DNA of 64,000 nt. Source: Micromonospora pisi. GTDB taxonomy: Bacteria; Actinomycetota; Actinomycetes; Mycobacteriales; Micromonosporaceae. A program made the translations under genes and the position numbers. A model generated the notes under the pieces. It was not told where the DNA came from and ran no database searches. It saw nothing but the letters and a program-made list of their open reading frames with translations. The stretch is from NCBI RefSeq assembly GCF_003633685.1, contig NZ_RBKT01000001.1, positions 2,914,001-2,978,000 of the forward strand, given 5' to 3'. Below, piece by piece: positions 40,678 through 49,143 of the stretch (position 1 is its first letter; every line of letters starts with the position of its first letter).

Positions 40678-41143
40678 ACGGTCGACCAGATCGGTCGGTG
40701 GGTCGTCGGCGGGGTCGCCGCCGACCGGGTCCCCGGCGGGCGAGACACCGCCACGGGTGACCAACCGGGGGCCGGGCCGGGTGCTGATCGCGGTCTACAT
40801 CCTGTTCGCGATCGCGGCGACCTCACGGGCCACCCTCCAGATCGTCACCAAGTTCCACGAGGCGCCGGTGGCGTACCTGCTCTCCGCCCTCGCCGCCGTG
40901 ATCTACATCATCGCCACCGTCGGCCTGGCCCGGGGCGGCCCGAGCGGCCGGCGGATCGCGCTGGTCTGCTGCACCGTGGAACTCGTCGGGGTGCTCGCGG
41001 TCGGTGCCACCAGCCTGCTGGACAAGGCCCTCTTCCCGGACGACACGGTCTGGTCGAGCTTCGGCGCGGGCTACGGCTACATCCCGCTGGTGCTGCCGGT
41101 GCTCGGCCTGCTCTGGCTGCGCCGCACCCGCGAGACCGCCTGA
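40670..41143 (+). CDS. Small four-helix membrane protein
   Basis: A 157-residue protein with a disordered Ser/Gly/Pro/Thr N-terminus (about 1-35) and four predicted helices (about 38-58, 64-86, 95-115, 128-148). Family unknown. Translationally coupled to the preceding 121-residue membrane protein (8-bp overlap). The two are probably subunits of one membrane complex. Convergent with the SDR gene, 14 bp away. Confidence 0.75.
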   Translation: MAERSTRSVGGSSAGSPPTGSPAGETPPRVTNRGPGRVLIAVYILFAIAATSRATLQIVTKFHEAPVAYLLSALAAVIYIIATVGLARGGPSGRRIALVCCTVELVGVLAVGATSLLDKALFPDDTVWSSFGAGYGYIPLVLPVLGLLWLRRTRETA

Positions 41144-41157
41144 CCCGCAGGAACCGC

Positions 41158-41916
41158 TCAGTCGCGCGGACCGCCGGCCACGTAGATCACCTGACCGGAG
41201 ACAAACGAGGCCCCCTCGCTCGCCAGGTACGAGATGGTGTGCGCCACGTCCTCCGGCCGGCCGACCCGGCGTACCGGGATCTCGGCGGCGCCGAGCCGCT
41301 GGAACTCCTCGAACTCGACCCCGATCCTGGCAGCGGTCGCCGCGGTCATGTCGGTCACGATGAAACCGGGAGCCACCGCGTTGGCGGTGATGCCGAACGG
41401 GCCCAGTTCGATCGCCAGGGTCTTGGTGAAGCCCTGGAGCCCGGCCTTGGCCGCCGCATAGTTCGCCTGTCCCCGGTTACCCAGGGCCGAGGTGCTGGAA
41501 AGGTTGACGATCCGGCCCCACCGCTGCCCGACCATGTGTTTCTGCGCCGCCTGGGTGAAGAGGAAGGCGCCCCGCAGGTGCACCCCCAGCACCGTGTCCC
41601 AGTCCGCGTCGGACATCTTGAACAGCAGGTTGTCCCGGAGCACCCCGGCGTTGTTGACCAGCACGCCCGGCGCGCCGAGTTCGGCGGCGATCCGCTCGAC
41701 GGCGGCCTCCACCTGCACCCGGTCCGCCACGTCGGCCCCGACCGCGATCGCCCGACCGCCGGCGGCGACGATGGCCTCGACCGTCGACGCGGCCGCCGAC
41801 TCCTCCAGGTCCACGACCGCGACCGCCAGCCCGTCTGCGGCCAGGCGTAGGGCGGTGGCGGCGCCGATGCCTCGGGCGGCACCGGTGACGATGGCGACGC
41901 GGGACTGCTCCGACAT
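41158..41916 (-). CDS. Short-chain dehydrogenase, FabG-like
   Basis: A 252-residue classical SDR. It has the cofactor motif TGAARGIGAA (about 12-21), NNAG (about 91-94), and the catalytic Ser in NLSSTSALGNRGQANYAAAKAG with Tyr-x-x-x-Lys (about 156-160). The Asp in VVDLEES suggests NAD over NADP. Typical roles are 3-oxoacyl-ACP or acetoacetyl-CoA reduction. The ATG at 41916 has GGGAGGT upstream; the frame is open to 42099 inside the next gene's 3' end. The ATG is 37 bp from the GH13 stop, so the two may be one transcript. Confidence 0.9.
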   Translation of the reverse strand: MSEQSRVAIVTGAARGIGAATALRLAADGLAVAVVDLEESAAASTVEAIVAAGGRAIAVGADVADRVQVEAAVERIAAELGAPGVLVNNAGVLRDNLLFKMSDADWDTVLGVHLRGAFLFTQAAQKHMVGQRWGRIVNLSSTSALGNRGQANYAAAKAGLQGFTKTLAIELGPFGITANAVAPGFIVTDMTAATAARIGVEFEEFQRLGAAEIPVRRVGRPEDVAHTISYLASEGASFVSGQVIYVAGGPRD

Positions 41917-41953
41917 GCTTACCTCCCGGTAACTTACGCTCGGTCGGAGGAGC

Positions 41954-43612
41954 TTAACCCAGTTGTCCCTGGCCCCGGTGCAACCGGATCCAGCGGTAGC
42001 CGTACCCGGCCAGCGCCAGCGCGTCGAGCTTGCCGACCGGCCCGTACTCCTGGTCGGCGAGGACGTCACCGGGGAGTTCCGCCTCGGCGTACAGCTCACC
42101 GAGATCGACCGTCACGTCCTCCGTACCGAGGTTGTGCAGGAAGACCATCGTCCCGGTCGGGCCGTCCGCCCGGTGCGCCAACACCCCCGCCGGCAACACC
42201 TGGTCGATGTCCGTACACCGGCCCGAGCCGACCTCCGGGGCCTCACGCAGGGTACGGATCATCCGCTCGAACCAGGAGAGCAGCGAACCCGCGTCGTGCC
42301 GCTGGGCGGTCACGTTCACCCGCTCGTAGCCGTACTCGCCGCCGGTGATGACCGGTCGGATCAGCTCCGTCGCCGGTGCCGTCGAGAACCCGGCGTTCTC
42401 CTGGAAAGACCACTGCATCGGGGTACGGATCGCGTCCCGGCCGGGCAGCGACAGCTCCTCCCCCATCCCGATCTCCTCGCCGTAGCGGAGCACCGGCGTG
42501 CCGCGTAACGAGAACTGCAACGCGTACGCCAGCTCGATCCGGCGGCGGTCGTTGCCGAGCATCGGGGCGAACCGACGCCGGATCCCCCGACCGAACAGTC
42601 GCATCCCCTCGTCCGGGCCGAACCGCTCGAACACCTGCTCGCGCTGCTCGGCGGTGAGCCGGGAGAGGTCGATCTCGTCGTGGTTGCGCAGGAAGGTGGC
42701 CCACTGCCCGCCGTACGGCAGCTCCGGGGTGTCCCGCAGCGCGGCGATGATCGGCTCCGGATCCTGCCGGGCCAGGGCGAGCACCAGGCGGCCGTTGAGC
42801 ATGAAGTCGAAGAGCATGTGCAGCCGGTTGGCCGACCCGCCCCGGTCGCCGAAGTAGTGCACCAGTTCGGCCGGCTCCACGTTCGCCTCGGCCAGCAGCA
42901 CCGCGTCCGCCCGGCGCCACTGGGCGTGCTGACGCAGCTCGGTGAGGAACTCGAAATCCTTGGGCGAGTCCGGGTTGCCCGGCTCGGTCAGCTCGATGAT
43001 GAACGGCACCGCGTCGATCCGGAACCCGGAAACGCCGAGCTGGAGCCAGAACGAGACGATCTTCTTGATCTCCTCCCGTACCGCCGGGTTGCCCAGGTTC
43101 AGGTCCGGCTGGAACCGGTAGAACCGGTGGTAGTACCAGGCCTTCGCGGTCCGGTCGTAGCTCCACGTCTCGTCCTGCTCGCCCGGGAAGACCATGCCCT
43201 GGCGGCGGTCGGGCGGCGCCTCGTCCGCCCACACATACCAGTCCCGGTACGGCGAGTCCGGTGACGAGCGGGCCGACTGGAACCAGGGGTGCTGGTCGGA
43301 GGTGTGGTTGACCACCAGGTCGATGATCACCCGGATACCCCGGTTGTGCGCCTGGTGGAGCAGCTCGGCGAAGTCACCGAGGGTGCCGAAGCGGGGGTCG
43401 ACGTTGTAGAAGTCCGTGACGTCATAACCGTCGTCCCGGTTCGGGGACGGGTGGATCGGATGCAGCCAGAGGCAGGTCACGCCGAGCCGGGCCAGGTAGT
43501 CCAGCCGGCCGATCAGCCCACGCAGGTCGCCCACCCCGTCGCCGTCGCTGTCCGCGTACGTGTCGATGTCGAGGCAGTAGACGACTGCCTCGGAATACCA
43601 CCGGTCTCCCAT
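41954..43612 (-). CDS. GH13 alpha-glucosidase / trehalose-synthase-like enzyme
   Basis: A 552-residue intracellular (beta/alpha)8 glycosidase. Conserved regions are DLVVNHTSDQHPWF (I), GFRIDAVPF with nucleophile Asp near 204 (II), LLAEANVEP with acid/base Glu near 240 (III) and LRNHDEID with Asp near 309 (IV). The sequence resembles trehalose synthase (WYSEAVVYCLDIDTYADSDG, DVTDFYNVDPRFGT) in its catalytic part, but lacks the TreS C-terminal maltokinase-like part. The substrate is probably maltose, trehalose or a maltooligosaccharide. ATG 43612 is chosen at the start of homology. Confidence 0.88.
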   Translation of the reverse strand: MGDRWYSEAVVYCLDIDTYADSDGDGVGDLRGLIGRLDYLARLGVTCLWLHPIHPSPNRDDGYDVTDFYNVDPRFGTLGDFAELLHQAHNRGIRVIIDLVVNHTSDQHPWFQSARSSPDSPYRDWYVWADEAPPDRRQGMVFPGEQDETWSYDRTAKAWYYHRFYRFQPDLNLGNPAVREEIKKIVSFWLQLGVSGFRIDAVPFIIELTEPGNPDSPKDFEFLTELRQHAQWRRADAVLLAEANVEPAELVHYFGDRGGSANRLHMLFDFMLNGRLVLALARQDPEPIIAALRDTPELPYGGQWATFLRNHDEIDLSRLTAEQREQVFERFGPDEGMRLFGRGIRRRFAPMLGNDRRRIELAYALQFSLRGTPVLRYGEEIGMGEELSLPGRDAIRTPMQWSFQENAGFSTAPATELIRPVITGGEYGYERVNVTAQRHDAGSLLSWFERMIRTLREAPEVGSGRCTDIDQVLPAGVLAHRADGPTGTMVFLHNLGTEDVTVDLGELYAEAELPGDVLADQEYGPVGKLDALALAGYGYRWIRLHRGQGQLG

Positions 43613-43844
43613 GCCCGACTGCCTTTTCCTCCGCCCGGCGCCGGTAAACGGAACCCTGCTCGGGACGGAGGTGTGAAAGTCGATCGAGACGGGTACCGCA
43701 GGCGCCATCACCCCGGACGGACGTCCTCCCGACGACCGCTCGGGCGATCGCTGTTTCGGGCGACCTCCGCTGGTGAGGCGGTCGTTCACCAGGGCTGGCC
43801 GAACCCCATGGGCCGGTCGTCAACGCTGACGGGCGGAAGGAGCC

Positions 43845-44546
43845 ATGTCGATGCTGGTCGTGGCCGAGGCGGAGCCGACCGAGATCGGGGGGCTGACCGG
43901 CTGGGTCGCCTCGGTGATCGACGCGCTGGGGCCGCTCGGGGTCGGCCTGCTGGTCGCCCTGGAGAACCTCGTCCCACCGGTTCCGAGCGAGGTGGTGCTC
44001 GCGCTCGCGGGCTACCTGGCCGGTGAGGGACGGGGCAACGTCGTCGTGATGTGGGTCGCGGCGACGGCCGGCTCGGTGCTCGGCGCGCTCGCGCTCTACT
44101 GGGTGGGCGCCGCCCTGGGCGAGGAGCGGCTCAAGCGTTGGCTCGACCGGGTCCCGTTGGTCGACGCCGAGGACCTGGACCGGGCCGACCGCTGGTTCGC
44201 GCGGTACGGCAACTGGGCGGTGCTCCTCGGTCGGATGGTGCCGGTGGTCCGGAGCCTGGTGTCGGTGCCGGCCGGCGCGGACGGGATGCCGATTGGGCGG
44301 TTCCTGGCGTTGACCACGCTCGGCAGCGGAATCTGGAACTCGATCTTCGTCGGCCTGGGTTTCGCGCTCGGCTCGCGGTGGCAGCAGATCGACCGGTACA
44401 GCACCTGGTTCGACCTGGCGCTACTGGCCGGATTCGTGCTCGTGGTCTCGACCTGGGTGGTCAAACGGCTACGCCGACGCCGCCAACCCGCGACGCCACG
44501 GCCGTCGGCCCGCCCGGACACCGGACAAGTGGCTGATCGACGCTGA
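43845..44546 (+). CDS. DedA family membrane protein
   Basis: A 233-residue DedA/SNARE-associated integral membrane protein with four to five helices. Conserved features are LENLVPPVPSEVVLALAGYL with the re-entrant loop Glu/Pro, and FARYGNWAVLLGRMVPVVRSLVSVPAG with the essential Arg residues (GRMVPVVRS). The family includes undecaprenyl-phosphate and phospholipid flippases. GGAAGGAG precedes the ATG. The C-terminal tail is basic. The stop is inside a terminator-like hairpin at 44528. Monocistronic by context. Confidence 0.92.
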   Translation: MSMLVVAEAEPTEIGGLTGWVASVIDALGPLGVGLLVALENLVPPVPSEVVLALAGYLAGEGRGNVVVMWVAATAGSVLGALALYWVGAALGEERLKRWLDRVPLVDAEDLDRADRWFARYGNWAVLLGRMVPVVRSLVSVPAGADGMPIGRFLALTTLGSGIWNSIFVGLGFALGSRWQQIDRYSTWFDLALLAGFVLVVSTWVVKRLRRRRQPATPRPSARPDTGQVADRR

Positions 44547-44555
44547 TCAGCCACT
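44528..44555. terminator. Hairpin overlapping the DedA stop codon
   Basis: Perfect 11-bp arms AGTGGCTGATC / GATCAGCCACT with a 6-nt loop; the second arm begins at the last bases of the dedA stop. Terminator for dedA and perhaps for the convergent chitinase. Confidence 0.6.
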
Positions 44556-44655
44556 CGTCCCGCGCGCCCTGGATGCGGGTCCAGAGGATTCGGTGTCTCC
44601 GGTCGGGTCGGTACCTGATGGAGGTGAACCGAACAGGGTCAGGGAGCTGGGCGGG

Positions 44656-46047
44656 TCACGGCAGCGTCGCCAGGTGCGGCTTGACCGTACGGGCGAAGTT
44701 GTTCCCGGTGGCGACGTCCCAGTTGATCGACCAGGTCATCGCGCCCCGGATGCCCGGGTAGGTGCGCGGCGGCTGGAAGCTGCCGCAGTTGGTGCCTCGG
44801 GCAAGGCAGTTGAGCGCCTGGTTGACCAGGGCGGGTGCGACGATGCCGCCACCGGCCGCGCCGGGGCCGGCGGGCAGGCCGAGCGCCACCTGGTCCGGCC
44901 GGAGTCCGGCTTCCAGTTGCAGGCAGGCCAGCGCGGTCATGAAGTTGACCGTGCCCTGGCTGTACGCGAACTGCTGGTCGCAGCCGAGCATCGAGCCGGA
45001 GTTGTAGAACTGGGTGTGTACGACGGTGAGGATGTCCCGGATGTCCAGCGCGAGCTTGAAGTAGCTCACGGTCGGCGACTGCATGTCGATGGTCTGTGGC
45101 GCCATCGTGATGATCAGGTTGGCGCCGACCCGGTTGCGCAGGCTCCGCAGCGCCTGTGCCATGTACGTGGGGTTGAGCCCGTTCTCCAGGTCGATGTCGA
45201 CGCCGTCGAACCCGTACTCCTGGATCAGGTTGAACACGGTGTTGCTGAAGTTGGTGGCGGAGGTCGCGTCGTTGACCGCCACCCGACCGGTTTCCCCACC
45301 GACCGACAGGATCACCTTCTTCCCGCGTGAGTGCAGGGTCTGCACGTCGGTCTTGAAGTTGGCGTTGGTGTAACCGCCGAGCGAGGCCGACAGACCCGGG
45401 TCGATGCCGAAGGTGACCGCCCCCGGGGTGCTGGTCGCCTCGGCGAACGCGACCGCGATCAGGTCGTACTCGCCCGGTACGTCGCGTAGCCGCAGTTCCA
45501 CCGCCGGATTGTCGAAGTTGTGCCAGTAGCCGGTGAGGAAGTGTTTCGGCAACGGCGAGTTCGGCGGCGGGGTGACGGGCGGCGTGGTCGGCGGCGGAGT
45601 CGTGGGTGGAGTGGTCGGCGGGGTCGTGGGCGGGGTCGTCGGAGCCGTACCACCCCCACACGCCACACCGTTCAACACACAGTTCGACGGCACCCCAGCA
45701 CCCGTGGCATTGAACCCGAAAGACACCGACGCACCCGGAACCAACGTCCCATTCCACGACCGGTTCACAAACGAGAACCGCTGACCCGACGACGTCATCG
45801 ACGCATCCCAGAACGTACCCACCCGACTCCCCACCGGCAGATCAAACGCCACCACCCACGACGAGATCACCGACGACCCACCATTCGTAACCGTGTACCT
45901 CCCCTCCCAACCAGAACCCCAGTCAGACACCTTCACAAAAGTCGCGGTCGGACCGGCCGCGAACGCCGGCATCGCCACCGCGACGGCACCGAGCGCCGCC
46001 ACCAGGGTCGCGATCAGGGACAGGAGCAGGGTTCTGGAGCGCTTCAT
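44656..46047 (-). CDS. Secreted GH18 chitinase with N-terminal CBM2
   Basis: A 463-residue exported chitinase. Signal peptide 1-31 (ends AFA). Residues about 33-136 are a CBM2 cellulose/chitin-binding module (WGSGWEGRYTVTNGGSS, disulphide Cys pair). A Pro/Thr linker (TTPPTTPPTTPP...) spans about 140-165. The GH18 barrel (about 168-463) has FDGVDIDLEN with catalytic Glu near 286. It hydrolyses chitin outside the cell. GGAGG precedes ATG 46047. The CBM2-encoding part uses G/T-ending codons unlike the catalytic part. An AT-rich promoter with a repeat lies upstream. Confidence 0.93.
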   Translation of the reverse strand: MKRSRTLLLSLIATLVAALGAVAVAMPAFAAGPTATFVKVSDWGSGWEGRYTVTNGGSSVISSWVVAFDLPVGSRVGTFWDASMTSSGQRFSFVNRSWNGTLVPGASVSFGFNATGAGVPSNCVLNGVACGGGTAPTTPPTTPPTTPPTTPPPTTPPVTPPPNSPLPKHFLTGYWHNFDNPAVELRLRDVPGEYDLIAVAFAEATSTPGAVTFGIDPGLSASLGGYTNANFKTDVQTLHSRGKKVILSVGGETGRVAVNDATSATNFSNTVFNLIQEYGFDGVDIDLENGLNPTYMAQALRSLRNRVGANLIITMAPQTIDMQSPTVSYFKLALDIRDILTVVHTQFYNSGSMLGCDQQFAYSQGTVNFMTALACLQLEAGLRPDQVALGLPAGPGAAGGGIVAPALVNQALNCLARGTNCGSFQPPRTYPGIRGAMTWSINWDVATGNNFARTVKPHLATLP

Positions 46048-46087
46048 GCGGTCCTCCACGGCCGGTCAGGCATCGTCATCCATCGAC

Positions 46088-46118
46088 GGATGGCTAATTA
46101 TTAAGACTGTTAACTGTT
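46088..46118 (-). promoter_or_regulatory. AT-rich promoter with 7-bp direct repeat
   Basis: A rare AT-rich patch (TAATTATTAAG) followed by the tandem repeat ACTGTTA-ACTGTT (46106-46118), 41-71 bp before the chitinase start. Direct repeats over promoters are typical of Streptomyces chitinase genes, so this may be a regulator site. Confidence 0.45.
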
Positions 46119-46140
46119 CCTGTCCAGCCCTGACGGGAGA

Positions 46141-46188
46141 AGGAAGGGCCCCTTGTTATCGGAATCCGATGTACAGGGGGCCCTTCCT
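46141..46188. repeat. Dispersed long palindrome, copy 2
   Basis: Arms AGGAAGGGCCCCTTGT / ACAGGGGGCCCTTCCT (one wobble pair), with a second perfect stem ATCGG-AAT-CCGAT in the loop. It lies between the chitinase and GH16 genes. Confidence 0.9.
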
Positions 46189-46216
46189 AACGCCTCCGTA
46201 CGGGAGGCGGGGCGGG

Positions 46217-47632
46217 TCAACGACGGAAGGTGAACCAGTTGACGTTGACGAAGTCGGCCGGCTGGCCGCTGCTGAAGGTCAGGTAGACGGTGTGCACACC
46301 GGTGGTCGCCGAGATGTTGCCCGGGACCGAGCGCCAGCTCTGCCAGCCACCGGTGTTGGCGAGCGCGAACCCACCGATCGGCGGATTGGTCGGGCTGTCC
46401 AGGCGTACCTCGACCAGGCCGCTCACGCCGCCGGGGGCACCGGAGGCGACCCGGGCCACGAAGTCACGGGCCGGGGTGGTGCCGAAGTCGACATTGTCGA
46501 ACCGGGCCCAGTCACCGCCGGCCAGGTGGCTCAGGTTCTGCCCGCCCTCGCTGCACGTCTCGACCTGCACGCCGTTCTGTCCGCTGTACGCCTCAGCCTG
46601 GATGGTCGAGTACGCGCTGCCGCCGCCACCGGACGGTGGCGTGGTCGGCGGGTTGGTGGGCGTGCCGCCGCCTCCCCGGCTCCATACGGCCACGTAGTCG
46701 ACCAGCATCGGCCGGCCGGAGACGGTCGCCGAGGTCGGCGTGGTCGCGCCGGCCACCCCGTTCGGGAACGAGCCGCCCATCGCCACGTTGAGCAGCAGGA
46801 AGTAGCCGGCGTGACTGGTCATGTTGTCCCAGTGCGGCTGGCCGACCTGGTTCTGGGTGACGGTGTGGTACTGCTGGCCGTCGACGTACCAGCGCAGTTG
46901 CTGCGGGTTCGCGCCGCTGTCCCACTCGAAACGGTAGGTGTGGAACGCGGACTGGCAGCTGCTGCCGGGGCAGGCCCGGTTGGTGCCGATGCCGTTGAAC
47001 TCGTTGCACGGCCCGCCAGGTGCCACGCCGCAGTGGAGTACGCCCCAGACCGAGTTGATCCCGTTGACGTTCTCCATCACGTCGAACTCGCCGATGCCCG
47101 GCCAGTTCTGGTAGTTGCCCCGGTACGGTGCGCCGAGCGCCCAGAACGCCGGCCAGTATCCGGCCGCCGCGGCTCCGGTGACGTTCGGCATCTGGATCCG
47201 CCCCTCGATGGCGAGTACGCCACCGGACGGGGGTTTGAAGTTGGTCCGTACGGTCTCGATCCGGGACGAGGTCCACTGGCCTCCCGCGCTCCGGATCGGG
47301 GTGATCCGCAGGTTGCCGGCACCGTCGTGGCTGACGTTGCTGGTGCTGTTGGTGTAGGTCTGGATCTCACCAGTGCCCCAGTTGGCCGGTCCGCCCGGAT
47401 AACTGGTGCCGGTGTCGATGATCCAGTTGCTCGCCGAGGGCAGGGTGTTGGCGGCGCCGGTGAAGTCGTCGCTCCACACCAGACTCCAGCCGGGCGGGGT
47501 CGGCGGTACGGCGGCGCGGGCGTTCACCGAGACGGCGCTGACCACGGTGACGATCGTGGTGAACGCGGCCAGCAGGAGAAACGCGCGGCGCCTCGGGACG
47601 GGGCCGGCCGGAGCCGGGACGGTGCTGGTCAT
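46217..47632 (-). CDS. Secreted GH16 beta-glucanase with C-terminal CBM6
   Basis: A 471-residue exported enzyme. Signal about 1-40 has a Tat-like PRRRAFLLLAAF. The GH16 jelly-roll catalytic domain (about 45-315) contains the E-x-D-x-x-E motif as GIGEFDVMENVNG (about 176-188), typical of endo-beta-1,3-glucanases. After a short Thr/Pro/Gly linker, residues about 340-471 form a CBM6-like beta-sandwich (YSTIQAEAYSGQNGVQVE...). It probably degrades laminarin or fungal glucans together with the neighbouring chitinase. A 16-bp palindrome upstream looks like a LacI-family operator. Confidence 0.93.
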   Translation of the reverse strand: MTSTVPAPAGPVPRRRAFLLLAAFTTIVTVVSAVSVNARAAVPPTPPGWSLVWSDDFTGAANTLPSASNWIIDTGTSYPGGPANWGTGEIQTYTNSTSNVSHDGAGNLRITPIRSAGGQWTSSRIETVRTNFKPPSGGVLAIEGRIQMPNVTGAAAAGYWPAFWALGAPYRGNYQNWPGIGEFDVMENVNGINSVWGVLHCGVAPGGPCNEFNGIGTNRACPGSSCQSAFHTYRFEWDSGANPQQLRWYVDGQQYHTVTQNQVGQPHWDNMTSHAGYFLLLNVAMGGSFPNGVAGATTPTSATVSGRPMLVDYVAVWSRGGGGTPTNPPTTPPSGGGGSAYSTIQAEAYSGQNGVQVETCSEGGQNLSHLAGGDWARFDNVDFGTTPARDFVARVASGAPGGVSGLVEVRLDSPTNPPIGGFALANTGGWQSWRSVPGNISATTGVHTVYLTFSSGQPADFVNVNWFTFRR

Positions 47633-47658
47633 GATCGTGGCCTCTCTACGGGACGGAT

Positions 47659-47674
47659 GAGAGAGCGCTCTCTC
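47659..47674. promoter_or_regulatory. GAGAGAGCGCTCTCTC operator, LacI/CebR-like
   Basis: A perfect 16-bp palindrome 27 bp before the GH16 start. It matches the core of LacI-family sugar repressor sites in actinomycetes (GAGCGCTC), as for CebR/CelR. It suggests induction by oligosaccharides. No LacI gene is in the window. Confidence 0.7.
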
Positions 47675-47749
47675 CCTGGTTGTACGTCCCGACCCCGGTT
47701 ATGTCAACGTTCATCGATGCCTGTGGTCGGCGTCCTGGTGTGCCGCGAG

Positions 47750-48493
47750 CTACGGCAGTGGACGGGGCCGGCGCAGGACCACCCGCTCCAACGCGGTCCA
47801 CGCGGTGGTGGTGACCAGGTAGAGAACCGCCGCCAGCGGCAGCACCAGGGCGGCGAGCAACGTTCCGTACGGCAGCAGCGGCAACAGCCGGGCCAACACC
47901 GCCGCGCCCGGCAGCTCCGTACCGTCGGGCGCGGTTGCCGGGGTGGCGGCGGCGGCATCCCGGCGCATCCGCCGCGACGTCCACCAGGCCAACGCGGTCA
48001 GCAACACCAGCAGTACGCCGAAGAGCGGCCCCGCCGCACCGCCGAGCCCGTCCGTGAGGTGGTGCCCGAGCGGCACCCCGGCCAGCCGTTCGTCGAGCAA
48101 CCCGGCGGTCCCGCCGATCGGGCCCACCGTGGTGAAGAGGTGGTACATCACCACGAAGAACGGCACCTGAAACAGCCCTGGCAGGCAACCCGCGACCGGA
48201 CTCGCGCCCGCCTCCCGATGCAGCGTGACCAGTTCCTGTTGCAGCCGCGCCCGATCCTTGCCGTACCGCTGCTGGAGTTGACGGACCTGCGGGGCGAGTT
48301 CGGCCCGGCGCCGCTCGCCGCGTACCTGCGCCCAGGTCAGGGGCGCGATCAGCAGTCGTACGGCAATGGTGAAGAGCACGACGGCGGCGGCCGTGGCGCC
48401 GGTGTCGGCAATCGGGGCGACCGCCGAGGCGAGCGCCTCGACGATGGTGGCGGCGACGGCGACGGCGCCGTCGAGTGGTGCGAACGTGAGCAT
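47750..48493 (-). CDS. YidC/Oxa1-type membrane protein insertase (second copy type)
   Basis: A 247-residue membrane insertase of the YidC/Oxa1 family with five helices: AAVVLFTIAVRLLIAPLTWA carries the hydrophilic-groove Arg, the cytosolic hairpin QLQQRYGKDRARLQQELVTLHREAG follows, then GCLPGLFQVPFFVVMYHLF. It is shorter than the housekeeping actinomycete YidC and lacks the long basic C-terminal tail; it ends VLRRPRPLP. It pairs with a DUF6412 gene upstream, as in other actinomycetes. Likely a specialised insertase; the client is unknown. Confidence 0.9.
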   Translation of the reverse strand: MLTFAPLDGAVAVAATIVEALASAVAPIADTGATAAAVVLFTIAVRLLIAPLTWAQVRGERRRAELAPQVRQLQQRYGKDRARLQQELVTLHREAGASPVAGCLPGLFQVPFFVVMYHLFTTVGPIGGTAGLLDERLAGVPLGHHLTDGLGGAAGPLFGVLLVLLTALAWWTSRRMRRDAAAATPATAPDGTELPGAAVLARLLPLLPYGTLLAALVLPLAAVLYLVTTTAWTALERVVLRRPRPLP

Positions 48494-48665
48494 GGTGAAC
48501 CCCTCGGTGCGATTCCGGGAGGGCGCGACACCGGTGCGCGGGCAACCTGGTGGCGCGGATCAGCGCGTACCCGCGGATCGGCGCATCCGGTGCGAGCCAG
48601 GGACAACGTCCGATGTGGACGATGTAAGACGGAACCGACCGCGTGGCGGTGGGAAGAGGAAACCG

Positions 48666-48965
48666 CTACGCGGCCGAGAGGAGCACCGACGGTGCTCGGG
48701 GACGGGGCCGCCCGGCCGCGTCCGGGTCGAGCTGGCGCGGGATCCGGGCCCGACGGGCCCGCTCCCGGATGGTCAACCCGCGTCTGGCCGCGTTACCGGC
48801 CCCGGGCACCGTGCCGACCAGGCGCACCGCCACCGCGATCACCAGCAGCGTGGCCGCGGCCACCGCCGCACCGGCGAGCAGTTCGGACGGTTGGGTGGCC
48901 ACCGTGACGACGTGCGCGAGGGCGTACGCCCACCAGCCCACGACGCTCAACAGCGATTCCGGCAC
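48666..48965 (-). CDS. DUF6412-like small membrane protein
   Basis: A 99-residue protein with one to two helices (about 3-20 and 30-52) and a basic tail containing RARRARIPRQLDPDAAGRPR, a motif I associate with DUF6412. GTG 48965 is chosen: TACACT ends 6 bp before it, so the mRNA may be leaderless. The frame is open to 49037. The gene precedes the YidC-like gene by 172 bp in the same direction, a pairing seen in related genomes; a helper role in insertion is inferred. Confidence 0.7.
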   Translation of the reverse strand: MPESLLSVVGWWAYALAHVVTVATQPSELLAGAAVAAATLLVIAVAVRLVGTVPGAGNAARRGLTIRERARRARIPRQLDPDAAGRPRPRAPSVLLSAA

Positions 48966-49143
48966 CCGGTCAGTGTAATCGGCCGGGCCACCCCCGAAAG
49001 CACCGATCGGAGTGCTTCCTTTGCTGCGGCTTAACAATCCGTCGCGACGGTTGAGTGGTAGCTCAGCACCTGACTAGGGTGCGCCAGGGGCACGGTCGCG
49101 CCGGCGCCCCAGCCGACCGGATCGACGAAGAGGTGCGCCGAGA

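Noticed and set aside
40312-41143. Two small membrane proteins as a paired SMR-type efflux pump
   Set aside because: Both have four helices, but no SMR signature Glu in the first helix; left as unknown membrane proteins.
45893-48907. 1004-codon open frame on the plus strand
   Set aside because: Runs antisense through GH16 and YidC genes; Gly/Arg/Val-rich, no recognisable domain. A product of high GC content.
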